From Sphingopyxis sp. YR583 (GTDB taxonomy: Bacteria > Pseudomonadota > Alphaproteobacteria > Sphingomonadales > Sphingomonadaceae): DNA of 64,000 bases. Below the pieces are notes generated by a model, which was not told the DNA's origin, made no database searches, and saw only the letters and a list, made by a program, of their open reading frames with translations. The DNA is taken from contig NZ_FNWK01000001.1 of the NCBI RefSeq assembly GCF_900108295.1, forward strand, positions 310,001-374,000, read 5' to 3'. Every line of letters starts with the position of its first letter. Within the stretch, counting starts at the first letter, position 1. Below are positions 1 through 8,572 of the stretch, piece after piece. The position numbers were made by a program, and so were the translations under genes.

Positions 1-143
1 TCGCCGTCCGTGTCGATCATGCGCACGAGTTCGGCTTCGCCCTGATGACCGAAATCGGTTCCGGCGAAAGCGGCGCGAATGACGCTGTCGATAGCCTCGG
101 CATCCGCCGCCGTTGCGGCGCGGATGCCGATTGAGTCAGACAA
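1..143 (-). CDS. GNAT family N-acetyltransferase, N-terminal part only
   Basis: The open frame that follows fabI on the minus strand reads IRAATAADAEAIDSVIRAAF, then a segment ending in GHQGEAELVRMI. This is the typical first strand and helix of a GNAT acetyltransferase of the YhbS type. The best start is a TTG at 143 that overlaps the end of fabI by 8 nt, so the two genes are probably coupled. The gene runs off the left edge and the acetyl-CoA binding motif is outside the window, so the substrate cannot be guessed. Confidence 0.7.
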   Translation of the reverse strand, partial: MSDSIGIRAATAADAEAIDSVIRAAFAGTDFGHQGEAELVRMIDTDG

Positions 144-963
144 GCGAGATGTCCGGCGCGTCTTCCTGCTTCATACCTACGGTGTGGTAGCCCGCATCGA
201 CATGGTGCGTTTCGCCCGTCACTCCGCTCGACAGGTCGCTGAGCAGATAGAGCGCCGAACCGCCGACATCGTCGATCGTGACGTTGCGGCGCAGCGGGGC
301 ATTATGCTCGTTCCATTTCAGGATCAGGCGGAAGTCGCCGATGCCCGATGCCGCGAGTGTCTTGATCGGGCCGGCAGAGATCGCATTCACGCGAACGCCC
401 TGCGGGCCATAATCGTTCGCGAGATATTTGACGCTGGTTTCGAGGGCAGACTTCGCCACGCCCATGACGTTATAATGTGGGATGACCTTTTCGGCGCCAT
501 AATAGCTGAGGGTCAGCATCGAGCCGCCACCTTTGCCCGTTTCGGGGTCGAACGGCGTCATCATCGCCGCGGCGCGCTTGGCGACCGCTGTAAAGCTGTA
601 CACGCTGATGTTCATCGTCATCAGGAAGTCGTCGAGGGTCACGTCGGCATAAGCCCCTCGCAGCGCTTCCTTATTGGTGTAGCCGATCGCATGAACAACG
701 AAGTCGATGGTCGGCCAGCGCGACGAAAGCGTGGCAAACGCAGCATCCAGATTATCCATGTCCGACACGTCGCAATCGATCAGGAAATCGCAGCCAAGTT
801 CGTCGGCGAGCGGCTTGACGCGCTTCAGCATTACGTCGCCCTGATAGGAAATCGCCAGCTCGGCGCCGTGCGCGTGCAGCGCCTTGGCAATACCCCACGC
901 AAGCGACTTGTCGTTCGCGAGGCCCATAATCAGCCCGCGCTTGCCAGTCATCAGACCCGTCAT
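136..963 (-). CDS. fabI: Enoyl-[acyl-carrier-protein] reductase (NADH), FabI
   Basis: This 275-residue protein performs the last reduction of the fatty acid elongation cycle, trans-2-enoyl-ACP to acyl-ACP, in the cytosol. The N-terminal dinucleotide loop reads GLANDKSLAWG (residues 14-24). The FabI catalytic pair Y-x6-K is Tyr164 and Lys171 in HYNVMGVAK, and the second conserved tyrosine is Tyr154. The length is typical for FabI. The ATG at 963 overlaps the stop of the upstream membrane protein gene as ATGA and follows a purine-rich GAAGAAAA stretch. The neighbours do not belong to lipid synthesis. Confidence 0.97.
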   Translation of the reverse strand: MTGLMTGKRGLIMGLANDKSLAWGIAKALHAHGAELAISYQGDVMLKRVKPLADELGCDFLIDCDVSDMDNLDAAFATLSSRWPTIDFVVHAIGYTNKEALRGAYADVTLDDFLMTMNISVYSFTAVAKRAAAMMTPFDPETGKGGGSMLTLSYYGAEKVIPHYNVMGVAKSALETSVKYLANDYGPQGVRVNAISAGPIKTLAASGIGDFRLILKWNEHNAPLRRNVTIDDVGGSALYLLSDLSSGVTGETHHVDAGYHTVGMKQEDAPDISLV

Positions 964-2042
964 TTTTCTTCTCCAGCCCTTTTGGCTTCAAACTTTACAT
1001 CATCGACGCGCCCAATAGCGTCGTGGCCCAAATCCTCAACCTCTACCAAAGCAGCATTGAGCTCAGCGCCCATCACCATACCCAATCCGACGAGGTAGAA
1101 AAAGAAGAGCGCGACCATGACACCCGCAAGACTGCCGTAAGTTGCGTCATAGCTGAGCAGGCTGGCGAGCAACGGCGGGAGCGCCAGCGTGACCCCGATC
1201 CACCAGAGCGTCGTGAACAGTGCGCCGGGCCATTTGGGGAATTGCTTGCGCCGGTATTTCGACGGCGTCAGGCTGTAAAAGAGCATGTAAATCGCAAGGA
1301 ACAAGCCAAAGCCCGATACGCCGCGCGAGATCAGGACGATGCCGAAAGATTGATATCGCTCGGGCAGCACGCGTGTGACGAACTGTTCGACGCCGACGAT
1401 CAGCACCTGCATGCTGAACGACAGCAGCATCAGCACGACCGCGCCGGTGATGATCCCGATCGACAGCAGGCGATAGTGGAAAAAGCCCTTCGAAAAATGC
1501 GTACCATAGGCACGGCGGAGAATGTCGCGCACGGTTTCGATCAGGCTGCCGACGGTCCACAGGGCGACGAGCGCGCCGAGCCAGAGGAAGATACCCGTGC
1601 GCGCGGTCATCACTTCGCGGATCGGGCCCGACAGCGCCTTGGCAACGGTCGGTGGCATCGTCGAGAACACCGCCTCGATCGCGGCTTCACCTCCGACGCT
1701 GCCGCCGAAGATCGACAACGCGGCGGCGAGCAGGATGAAGAAGGGAAAGAGCGCGATCAGCGCCAGATAGGCGAGATTGCCAGCGTGGATGAAGCCATCG
1801 GTATAAGTGCCGACGACCACGCGCCGCGCGATGCGCCAGGCCCGTGTACCCGGCCCCAATTGGTCGCGTCCACGGGCGATGACGCCTTCGGCGCGTGCGC
1901 GCAGCTTGACGCGCTTGGCACGTTCGGCGCGCGCTTCGGGTGAATGCGGCGAATGGCCCTCGGCAAGAAATTCCTTGCCGACCTCGTCGGCGACTTCGCG
2001 CTCGAGCGCGGCTACGATCTTTTTTTCGTCGGCGTCAGCCAC
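960..2042 (-). CDS. YihY/virulence factor BrkB family inner membrane protein
   Basis: This 360-residue protein has a charged cytosolic N-terminus of about 85 residues and then about six membrane segments. The family signature GNLAYLALIALFPFF lies near residues 87-101, and a second conserved membrane block ends in GMVMGAELNAAL near the C-terminus. BrkB-like proteins are called ribonuclease BN in older annotation, but that activity was disproved and their role is unknown. The start is GTG at 2042, three bases after the dnaJ-like gene, and the gene overlaps fabI by 4 nt. The three genes are probably co-transcribed. Confidence 0.9.
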   Translation of the reverse strand: MADADEKKIVAALEREVADEVGKEFLAEGHSPHSPEARAERAKRVKLRARAEGVIARGRDQLGPGTRAWRIARRVVVGTYTDGFIHAGNLAYLALIALFPFFILLAAALSIFGGSVGGEAAIEAVFSTMPPTVAKALSGPIREVMTARTGIFLWLGALVALWTVGSLIETVRDILRRAYGTHFSKGFFHYRLLSIGIITGAVVLMLLSFSMQVLIVGVEQFVTRVLPERYQSFGIVLISRGVSGFGLFLAIYMLFYSLTPSKYRRKQFPKWPGALFTTLWWIGVTLALPPLLASLLSYDATYGSLAGVMVALFFFYLVGLGMVMGAELNAALVEVEDLGHDAIGRVDDVKFEAKRAGEEK

Positions 2043-2045
2043 GCT

Positions 2046-2972
2046 TCATACGCCCAGTTCCGCTCGGACGTCGCGCGGATCATTCCATTCGCTGAGCAGC
2101 TTGACCAGCGCCTCGTCGTCGGCGGGCAGGTCGACCATCAGGCGGACGAGCTGATCGCCGCGGCCTCCGCTCTTTTGGCTAAAGCCCTTGCCCTTGAGCC
2201 GCATCACCTTGCCCGACGAGGAGCCCGCGGGAATCGACAGCATGACGGGGCCGTCGACGGTCGGCACCTTGATCTTCGCGCCCTTGACCGCCTCGTTCAG
2301 CGTAACGGGCAGGTCGAGCCGGATGTTCGCGCCCTCACGCACATAGAAGGAATGGTCCTTGACCGTGATGGTGACGATTCCGTCGCCGGTGCCGCCTGGC
2401 CCCGCCTGCCCCTTGCCGGCGAGGCGCATCTGGGTGCCGGTTTCGACTCCGGCGGGCAGTTTCAGGTCGATCGTCGCACCGTCGGACAGCGCGATGCGCT
2501 GCGGCGCCTGTGTCGCTGCGTCGACGAAGCTGACCGATAGGCGATAGGCGACATTGGCCCCCTTTTGCGGCGGCGCGCTGCGTCCACCGAAGCCGCCGAA
2601 GGGCCCGCCACCGCCGCGGCCGCCGAACAAACCTTCGAAAATATCGCCGAAATCGGAACTCTCGTTTCCAAACCCGCTGAATCCGCCGGGCCCCGTGCGC
2701 TGATCGCCGCGGAAACCGCCGCCACCGCCATAGCCGAACGGCATGGCGGGATTGCCCTCGCCATCGATTTCGCCGCGGTCATATTGCGCGCGCTTCGTCT
2801 TGTCCGACAGAAGGTCATAGGCCTTGGTCACGTCGGAGAATTTCTCCGACGCCTTCGGATTGTCCTTGTTCTTGTCGGGGTGCAGCTCCTTGGCGAGCTT
2901 GCGGTACGCAGACTTGATTTCCGCTTCGCTTGCGGTCTTCGCAACGCCCAGGGTGGAATAGGGATCGGCCAT
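2046..2972 (-). CDS. DnaJ-class molecular chaperone, CbpA-like
   Basis: This 308-residue Hsp40 co-chaperone has an N-terminal J domain with the HPD motif at residues 31-33. A Gly/Phe-rich region follows (about residues 75-135), then a C-terminal peptide-binding domain. It has no cysteine-rich zinc finger, so it belongs to the CbpA/type II group and not to DnaJ itself. It should stimulate the ATPase of DnaK. The ATG at 2972 is preceded by GGAGC at normal spacing. It is the first gene of the dnaJ-like, yihY-like, fabI, GNAT run on the minus strand. Confidence 0.93.
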   Translation of the reverse strand: MADPYSTLGVAKTASEAEIKSAYRKLAKELHPDKNKDNPKASEKFSDVTKAYDLLSDKTKRAQYDRGEIDGEGNPAMPFGYGGGGGFRGDQRTGPGGFSGFGNESSDFGDIFEGLFGGRGGGGPFGGFGGRSAPPQKGANVAYRLSVSFVDAATQAPQRIALSDGATIDLKLPAGVETGTQMRLAGKGQAGPGGTGDGIVTITVKDHSFYVREGANIRLDLPVTLNEAVKGAKIKVPTVDGPVMLSIPAGSSSGKVMRLKGKGFSQKSGGRGDQLVRLMVDLPADDEALVKLLSEWNDPRDVRAELGV

Positions 2973-3093
2973 TTTGCTCCTGTAGCCCGATAAGTGACTG
3001 GGCGTGAAGCCCGATTGCGCGTCGATGTGGTAATGTCCCGGCGAAGGTCAAGTTCCCGCGATATCGCGCTCGACCCTCAATCCTCGACGCATT

Positions 3094-3684
3094 ATGACCG
3101 CGCGCATGACAACCGATCCCTTTGCCCTGTTCGATAGCTGGTTTGCCGAAGCGCGCGCCAGCGAGCCCAACGACTCCAACGCGATGGCGCTTGCAACGAC
3201 GACGCCGGATGGTCGCCCGTCGCTTCGCATGGTGCTGCTGAAGGGGCATGGGCCCGACGGCTTCGTCTTCTATACCAATCTCGACAGCCGCAAGGGCGGC
3301 GAACTGGCAGTCAACCCGAACGTCGCGCTCCTCTTTCACTGGAAGTCGCTCCGTCGCCAGATCCGTATCGAAGGCGCGGTGGCGCCCGTCGACGATGCGA
3401 CCGCCGATGCCTATTTCGCGACGCGCAGCCGCGACAGCCAACTTGGCGCATGGGCGAGCAACCAGTCGCGACCGCTCGACGAACGCGCCACCTTCGAAGC
3501 GCGTTTTGCCGAAATGGAAGCGCGGTTCGACGGGCAGGACGTACCACGCCCGCCGCGCTGGTCGGGCTGGCGCGTTAATCCTTCGCGAATCGAATTCTGG
3601 CAGGATCGCGCCCACCGCCTGCACGAACGCACTTTGTTCGAACGCGCAGGCGGTGGCTGGACGAAAGGATTGCTATATCCATGA
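3094..3684 (+). CDS. pdxH: Pyridoxamine/pyridoxine 5'-phosphate oxidase
   Basis: This 196-residue FMN enzyme oxidises pyridoxine or pyridoxamine 5'-phosphate to pyridoxal 5'-phosphate, the last step of vitamin B6 synthesis and salvage. The family blocks are present in order: NAMALATTTPDGRPSLRMVL, then FVFYTNLDSRKGGEL, the FMN-binding LRRQIRIEG, the QSRPL motif, and the C-terminal PRPPRWSGWRVNPSRIEFWQ with its RLHER phosphate-binding end. The ATG at 3094 is used; a second ATG four codons later is also possible. The stop overlaps the PhzF-like gene as ATGA. Confidence 0.97.
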   Translation: MTARMTTDPFALFDSWFAEARASEPNDSNAMALATTTPDGRPSLRMVLLKGHGPDGFVFYTNLDSRKGGELAVNPNVALLFHWKSLRRQIRIEGAVAPVDDATADAYFATRSRDSQLGAWASNQSRPLDERATFEARFAEMEARFDGQDVPRPPRWSGWRVNPSRIEFWQDRAHRLHERTLFERAGGGWTKGLLYP

Positions 3685-4499
3685 GCGCTGCACGCCGCCT
3701 TCCGATCACGCAGGTCGATGCCTTTGCCGACCGGCCGTTCACCGGCAACCCCGCAGCCGTAATGCCGCTTGAGGAATGGCTCGACGACGCGACGCTGCAG
3801 GCCATAGCCGCCGAGAATAATCTCGCCGAAACCGCTTTCCTTGTCCCCGACGAGAGCAACGAAGCCGATTACGAACTGCGCTGGTTCACCCCGACGGTCG
3901 AGGTGGCGCTGTGCGGACACGCAACGCTGGCGAGCGGGCATGTCCTGCTGTCGGCGGCGCAATGGCGCAACGACATGCACTTCCGCACCCGCAAGGCGGG
4001 GCGCCTGACCGTCGCGCGCGACGGCGATGACGGCGGTTATCGGATGAAGCTGCCCGCCTATCGGCCGGAGGCAAAGCCGATGCCCGATATCGTGCGCGCG
4101 ATGGGCGGCGATGTGGTCGAGACGCTATGGCATGAGGGCGGCTATGCGCTGATCGTCTATCATAGCGCCGAGGAGGTTCGCGCGCTGGCCCCCGATCTTG
4201 CGGCGCTGAGCAAGGGAGACATCCTCTATATCGCGACCGCGCCGGGCGGCGGCGACGTGTCGGACGCCGACGTCGTCAGCCGCGCCTTCGCCCCGGGCGC
4301 TGGCATTCCGGAAGACCCCGTAACGGGGTCGGCGCACAGCGTCCTGACCCCCTATTGGACGACACGCCTCGGCCGCGACCATTTCGCAGCGTATCAGGCA
4401 AGTGCGCGCGGGGGCCATGTCGGATGCCGTCTAGACGGCGATATGGTCGAGCTGACGGGCACCTGTGTCACGACCGTGGTGGGCGACTTTTTGCTATAG
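3681..4499 (+). CDS. PhzF family isomerase/epimerase-like protein
   Basis: This 272-residue protein has the PhzF/DapF-like double domain. It shows an N-terminal DAFADRPFTGNPAAV, the catalytic glutamate in NNLAETAFL, the GHATLASGHVL block and the second-half PVTGSAHSVL block. PhzF-type proteins catalyse proton shuffling, but most bacterial members of this size are of unknown substrate. No phenazine genes are nearby, so a phenazine role should not be assumed. It overlaps pdxH by 4 nt upstream and the convergent serine hydrolase by 6 nt downstream. Confidence 0.92.
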   Translation: MSAARRLPITQVDAFADRPFTGNPAAVMPLEEWLDDATLQAIAAENNLAETAFLVPDESNEADYELRWFTPTVEVALCGHATLASGHVLLSAAQWRNDMHFRTRKAGRLTVARDGDDGGYRMKLPAYRPEAKPMPDIVRAMGGDVVETLWHEGGYALIVYHSAEEVRALAPDLAALSKGDILYIATAPGGGDVSDADVVSRAFAPGAGIPEDPVTGSAHSVLTPYWTTRLGRDHFAAYQASARGGHVGCRLDGDMVELTGTCVTTVVGDFLL

Positions 4500-5651
4500 G
4501 CTTTCGGTCAGATCGGCGAGGTGACGGCGCAGCGCCGGGAACTGGTCGTCGGTCGTGACGCCCAGTCGCACGATCGTCAGCCGCTGTGACGGTGAGACGA
4601 TGATATACTGACCCTGATGCCCGATGCACGCGAACAGGTCGTTGGGCCCAAGGTCGGGCCAAAGCGCCGGCGTGACGCCCGCGGGGCGTTTGCGGTTCAG
4701 CCAGATATGCCCGCCATAGCCCGCGTCGTTCGCCGACGGAGTCAGCATGAATTTTATCCAGGTTTCAGGCAGCAGCCGCTGCCCATTCACGACACCGCGA
4801 TTGCGCAGGAATTCGCCGAACCTTGCATAGTCGCGCGCGGTCGCATGCATGATCGACCCGCCGATCATCGTGCCCTTTGCGTCATATTCAGGCGTCAGGC
4901 TGGTCATCCCCAGCGGTTCGACCAGCCGGCCGCCGATGAAATCGCGCATCGCATCGCGTCGTGCACCGGGGTTGCGCGATGGGGTGAGCGTATCGGCGAT
5001 GATATCGGACAGGATGACGCTGGTCGCCGAACTATAGTTGAAGACCTCGTCGGGCTGCGCTGCAGCGGGTTTTGCTTCGGCAAAGCCCGCCATGTCCCCC
5101 GCACCCTCGCCGAACAGCATCGCGACGGTGTCGCCCTGCCACACCGGGTCGCCATTTTCGACATGCTCGAGCCCCGAGGACATGTGGAGAAGGTTGCGCA
5201 GCGTGATGGCGCCGCGCGGATCGCCGCTGCGCTGCCAAGCCGCGACCGGCGCCGGTCCATCGAGCGACAATTGCCCGTCCGCAACGAGGAAACCGGCGAG
5301 CACTGCGGTGATGCTTTTCGCCATCGACCAGCTGATCAGCTTCGATTCGGGGCCAAAGCCCGCTGCATAACGTTCATAGATCGGCTCGCCATCGCGCAAT
5401 ATGAGCAGCGCGCGCGTCTGGCCGACATCCTCACCGTCGGTGAACAACGCATCGGCGCGCCCACGGATCGCGGCAGGTAGCGCCGGCAGCGGTCGCGGTG
5501 TCTCGACCGCCGCAACGCCGTCAAGCGACGCGCCGAATTTCGGTGCAGGCGAAGCCGGTGCCATATTGCCCTGCCCCACTGCCTGACTCAGCGACCATGC
5601 GCCGAGCATTGCGAGGGCGGCACTTGCCAGCAGCCGTTTTTTCGTGATCAT
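4494..5651 (-). CDS. Secreted serine hydrolase, beta-lactamase/class C family
   Basis: This 385-residue protein has a signal peptide (MITKKRLL, then a hydrophobic core to about residue 27). Its nucleophile motif SMAK (Ser109 to Lys112) is of the class C beta-lactamase and esterase family, and a YSSA motif stands in for the usual YxN. The sequence around LLHMSSGLEH resembles 6-aminohexanoate-dimer hydrolase-like and EstB-like proteins. The substrate cannot be told. The ATG at 5651 shares the tetranucleotide CATG with the start of the divergent gene, and the 3' end overlaps the PhzF-like gene. Confidence 0.88.
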   Translation of the reverse strand: MITKKRLLASAALAMLGAWSLSQAVGQGNMAPASPAPKFGASLDGVAAVETPRPLPALPAAIRGRADALFTDGEDVGQTRALLILRDGEPIYERYAAGFGPESKLISWSMAKSITAVLAGFLVADGQLSLDGPAPVAAWQRSGDPRGAITLRNLLHMSSGLEHVENGDPVWQGDTVAMLFGEGAGDMAGFAEAKPAAAQPDEVFNYSSATSVILSDIIADTLTPSRNPGARRDAMRDFIGGRLVEPLGMTSLTPEYDAKGTMIGGSIMHATARDYARFGEFLRNRGVVNGQRLLPETWIKFMLTPSANDAGYGGHIWLNRKRPAGVTPALWPDLGPNDLFACIGHQGQYIIVSPSQRLTIVRLGVTTDDQFPALRRHLADLTESL

Positions 5652-6069
5652 GGATCAAGTGAATAACATCAATCCGACCGGACCGACAACGGGCGAGACG
5701 CCAGCCGCCGCGCCGCCGCCCGCGCCATCCGACCCGCCGCCGAAAAAACAGAGCCGCTGGGGCGGCTGTCTGCCATGGGCGATCGTGCTGGCGGTGCTGT
5801 TCGCGATTTTCGCGATCTGGAAATTCCCATCGTTCAAGGCACAGGCCGAACTCGGCTCGGCCTATGCCGCGCGGGTGGGCTGCTCGTGCCGCTATGTGCA
5901 GGGCCGCAGCCTCGAAAGCTGCCAAAGCGACTTCGAGCCCGGCATGGAAATGATATCCTTGAGCGAGGATCCCGCGACGCGGACGGTGACCGGCAGCGTG
6001 CCGCTCCTCGCCTCGCGCAGCGCAAGTTACGCGGGCGCCAGCGGCTGCTTGCTACGGCCCGAGAACTAG
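5650..6069 (+). CDS. Small single-pass membrane protein, function unknown
   Basis: I do not recognise this 139-residue protein. It begins with a Pro/Thr/Ala-rich cytosolic stretch ending in PPPKKQSRWGG. One membrane helix follows (about residues 38-56), then a roughly 80-residue tail with paired cysteines (GCSCRYV, SCQSDF, SGCLL) that probably sits in the periplasm. An ATG at 5650 and a GTG at 5644 are both possible starts. The ATG overlaps the ATG of the divergent serine hydrolase. The cysteines suggest disulfides. I infer a link to the hydrolase only from the arrangement. Confidence 0.75.
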   Translation: MDQVNNINPTGPTTGETPAAAPPPAPSDPPPKKQSRWGGCLPWAIVLAVLFAIFAIWKFPSFKAQAELGSAYAARVGCSCRYVQGRSLESCQSDFEPGMEMISLSEDPATRTVTGSVPLLASRSASYAGASGCLLRPEN

Positions 6070-6109
6070 CCGTAGCGGCATTGCGCGGATCACGGCAGGC
6101 CGCGACATT

Positions 6110-6892
6110 TCACCCGGCCTCTTCGGCCACAAAGATGTTCGACCGATGCCGGCGTCGCCATTCGCCCGGCGACATTCCAACCTTGCGGCGGAAAATAGCG
6201 CAGAGGTGCGCATGGCTTGAAAAGCCCGTCGCAAAGGCGATCTCGGCAATCGAAAGCGGGCGGTTCATCAAAAACCAGCAGGCGTGGCGCAACCGCTGGC
6301 GCAGCACATATTGCGCGGGGGTCCGTCCCGTCGCCCGCGCAAAATGTACGATCAGGCTGTTCACCGACATACCGGCTTGGGCCGCCATATCTTCGACGGT
6401 CAGCGGCACCTCAAGTTGGGTCTGAATGAAGGCCATCAGATCGTTGATGCGCTGTGCGATCGCAGGCGTTTCGGCGCGGCCGACCATATCTTCCAGGGTC
6501 TTGGCCAGGATCGCGGTCAAAGCGTCGGCCGCCGAGGCATCGCCCGCAAGCAGCGCGCGGACGAGCGCTGCTTGCGCAAGGTCATGGTGCGCGGCCAGCG
6601 GGCGTGTTTCAGGCGCGATAGCCAACCGCGAAACCGGAATTTCGACCTCGATCATACGAACCGCACCGCCCTTTGCCGATGCGCGATAGGTCTGGCCGGC
6701 AGGGATCAACCACATTTCGCCCGGGAGCGGATCGCCGAGCGACGTCCGCTGATCATCCAGCCAGGTTTCGAGCCAGTGATAGCTCCCCGCCTCATACAGG
6801 ATCAGCACATGGACGTCGCGCTCGATCGTCCAGTTCGACGGGCCATCGATCCGGTCAACGATCGAGGCGACCCTGAGTCCTCCCACTTCCAT
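6110..6892 (-). CDS. AraC family transcriptional regulator
   Basis: This 260-residue protein has an N-terminal sensor domain of the cupin-like type and a C-terminal AraC domain with two helix-turn-helix motifs. The first HTH starts at about LTVEDMAAQAGMSVNSL and the second is IAEIAFATGFSSHAHLCAIF, followed by RRKVGMSPGEWRRR. The effector is unknown. It stands alone, with no co-directional neighbour close by, and is convergent with the small membrane protein gene. A 12-bp palindrome lies 43-54 nt upstream of its start. Confidence 0.93.
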   Translation of the reverse strand: MEVGGLRVASIVDRIDGPSNWTIERDVHVLILYEAGSYHWLETWLDDQRTSLGDPLPGEMWLIPAGQTYRASAKGGAVRMIEVEIPVSRLAIAPETRPLAAHHDLAQAALVRALLAGDASAADALTAILAKTLEDMVGRAETPAIAQRINDLMAFIQTQLEVPLTVEDMAAQAGMSVNSLIVHFARATGRTPAQYVLRQRLRHACWFLMNRPLSIAEIAFATGFSSHAHLCAIFRRKVGMSPGEWRRRHRSNIFVAEEAG

Positions 6893-6934
6893 TGCATGAG
6901 TATGGCAAGAATGGGAAAATGTGAAAGCCTGCTA

Positions 6935-6946
6935 TATTGCGCAATA
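6935..6946. promoter_or_regulatory. Perfect 12-bp palindrome in front of the AraC gene
   Basis: TATTGCGCAATA is a perfect inverted repeat in an AT-richer patch 43-54 nt upstream of the AraC-type gene, where a promoter or operator would be expected. The bound protein is not known. Autoregulation is an inference from position only. Confidence 0.3.
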
Positions 6947-7061
6947 ATATGGTTAAATCGCCCTACCCAAAGTCCTCGGCCCTAGTCGCAGCCGAGACAA
7001 AAACGGTGCGGGCGAGACTATAGACGCGTGCCCCAGACACGCAGGACCAGACCCCCCCGAC

Positions 7062-7094
7062 GGCGGGCGGCGCGATCGCCGCCCGCCACTTTTT
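7062..7094 (+). terminator. Strong hairpin with T-tract, plus orientation
   Basis: A perfect 10-bp GC stem (GGCGGGCGGC with GCCGCCCGCC), extendable by one pair, is followed by AC and five T residues on the plus strand. This is the form of an intrinsic terminator. No plus-strand gene is seen in the 990 bases before it, since both flanking genes are on the minus strand. It therefore either ends an antisense or unannotated transcript, or serves as a simple 3' stem for the epoxide hydrolase transcript coming from the right. Confidence 0.5.
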
Positions 7095-7117
7095 CTCGAT
7101 CAATATAAGCTGTTACT

Positions 7118-8041
7118 TCATCTTTGGGCGAGGAACTCGTCCATCGCCCGATTGACGGCATCGGGCGCGTCCCACGGTACGAAATGACCGCAGTCGGGCA
7201 CATGGACGATGGTCACGTCGGGGACGAGCTCCTCCATGCCGTCGAGATTGCACGGCGGCAGCGCAACATCGTCGAGCGCCCATATCACGAGCGTCGGGAT
7301 GGTGAGTTTCGGGAAGGGAACCGTCGGCGGCTCGGCATAGGGTTCGTCCATCGCGGGGACATTGGCGGGGGAGCCGCGATACCAGTTGATCATCGCGCGG
7401 CAGGTGTCGCGATCCTCCCAATCTTTCAGCAGCCGTGCGATCTCGTCGGGCGGCTGAATCCCGCCGCTCGGCACGCGCCCCTCGAACGCATGGGCCAGAA
7501 TGCCGGCAATGCCATGCTCTTCGATGATCTTGTCGCTCGCCGGGTCGCGGAATGTCCGGATATATTGGCTTGCCGCGCGTTGGTCGGCATTCGTCAGCAG
7601 CAGGCGCTGAAAGATGCCCGGATGCGGCGCATTGGCGATGACCGCCCGCGTCACGCGTCCCGCCCACGCGGGATGCAGCCCGCCCGGCTGGCCGCCGAGC
7701 GCAACGCCCCATGCGATCGCCCCGCCCCAATCATGGCCGACGATCGTAAATTCACCGACACCTAGCGCATCGGCGAGCGCGAAGATGTCCGCGATCAGCT
7801 TGTCGGGTGTGTAGGATTCGACGTCCTGCGGCTTCGACGACCCGCGATAGCCGCGCTGATCGGGCGCGATGCAGCGAAAGTGTTCGGAAAAATGCGGAAG
7901 TTGATAGCGCCAGGTGCGGTGCGATTCGGGAAAGCCATGAAGAAAGATCAGCACCGGGGCGTCGCGCGGGCCCATGTCGACGACATCGAGTTCGACGCCA
8001 GTCGAAAGTTTCACTCGCTGCTGCTCGAAATCGCCGATCAT
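7118..8041 (-). CDS. Epoxide hydrolase-type alpha/beta hydrolase
   Basis: This 307-residue alpha/beta hydrolase has the oxyanion motif HGFPE (residues 35-39). The nucleophile is an aspartate (Asp104 in GHDWGG) and the catalytic histidine is His286 in DCGHF. An aspartate nucleophile with HGFPE points to the epoxide hydrolase and haloalkane dehalogenase group rather than to esterases. The start at 8041 has a near-perfect AAAGGAGCGG ribosome binding site. It lies 81 nt after the secreted protein gene of the bolA operon and may be its last member. Confidence 0.9.
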   Translation of the reverse strand: MIGDFEQQRVKLSTGVELDVVDMGPRDAPVLIFLHGFPESHRTWRYQLPHFSEHFRCIAPDQRGYRGSSKPQDVESYTPDKLIADIFALADALGVGEFTIVGHDWGGAIAWGVALGGQPGGLHPAWAGRVTRAVIANAPHPGIFQRLLLTNADQRAASQYIRTFRDPASDKIIEEHGIAGILAHAFEGRVPSGGIQPPDEIARLLKDWEDRDTCRAMINWYRGSPANVPAMDEPYAEPPTVPFPKLTIPTLVIWALDDVALPPCNLDGMEELVPDVTIVHVPDCGHFVPWDAPDAVNRAMDEFLAQR

Positions 8042-8122
8042 CCATTCCGCTCCTTTGGTTTCTTTTCAAAACCAATCTGGCGGCGATCGTTGCGGCTGGC
8101 AAGCGGCAACAAATGGCAGGTC

Positions 8123-8572
8123 CTATTCGGCCGGCGTCATGTTCGTTTCGTCCTGCGGCAATGTCTTGAAGATCGGCCATTCGCGCATGTCGCCGCCGCT
8201 GCGGCAGCGTCGCGACGACAACTCCCTCTCGCCGCGAAGAACGGTCAGCCCGCCATAGAAGCTCTCGCCCGTACTGCTTTCCTCTGTCGTTCCCAAGCTC
8301 GGCGCCGCCCAATGCGCGTAGACGACATAATTATATTCGCCGCTGACGAAGCGCAGCGTCTGGTCCTCGGCGCGGGCATAGAGCGTGCGGTGATAGAAGA
8401 CACGGTTGCTTGGCCCATCGGCGACGATCCGCAGTTCGGTCTTGGCGTTTGTGCCATAGCGATAGACGATCGCGTCGCCTTGTTGCGTGATGGTCAGTTG
8501 CTTCGCGCCGAAACTGCAGTGGAAGATCGGTTCGGGATTCGCAGCGAGTGCCAGCGCGAAGAAAAGACTCAC
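8123..8572 (-). CDS. Exported protein of unknown function
   Basis: This 149-residue protein begins with a short hydrophobic signal (SLFFALALAANPEP) and is then soluble and beta-rich, with two cysteines. I do not recognise a domain. The start is GTG at 8572, overlapping the pirin stop codon as GTGA, so translation is probably coupled. Its place in the bolA-cupin-pirin operon is the only hint to its role. Confidence 0.7.
   Translation of the reverse strand: MSLFFALALAANPEPIFHCSFGAKQLTITQQGDAIVYRYGTNAKTELRIVADGPSNRVFYHRTLYARAEDQTLRFVSGEYNYVVYAHWAAPSLGTTEESSTGESFYGGLTVLRGERELSSRRCRSGGDMREWPIFKTLPQDETNMTPAE

Noticed and set aside
3048..3980. Several minus-strand frames opposite pdxH and the PhzF-like gene
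   Set aside because: All are shadows of strongly supported plus-strand genes.
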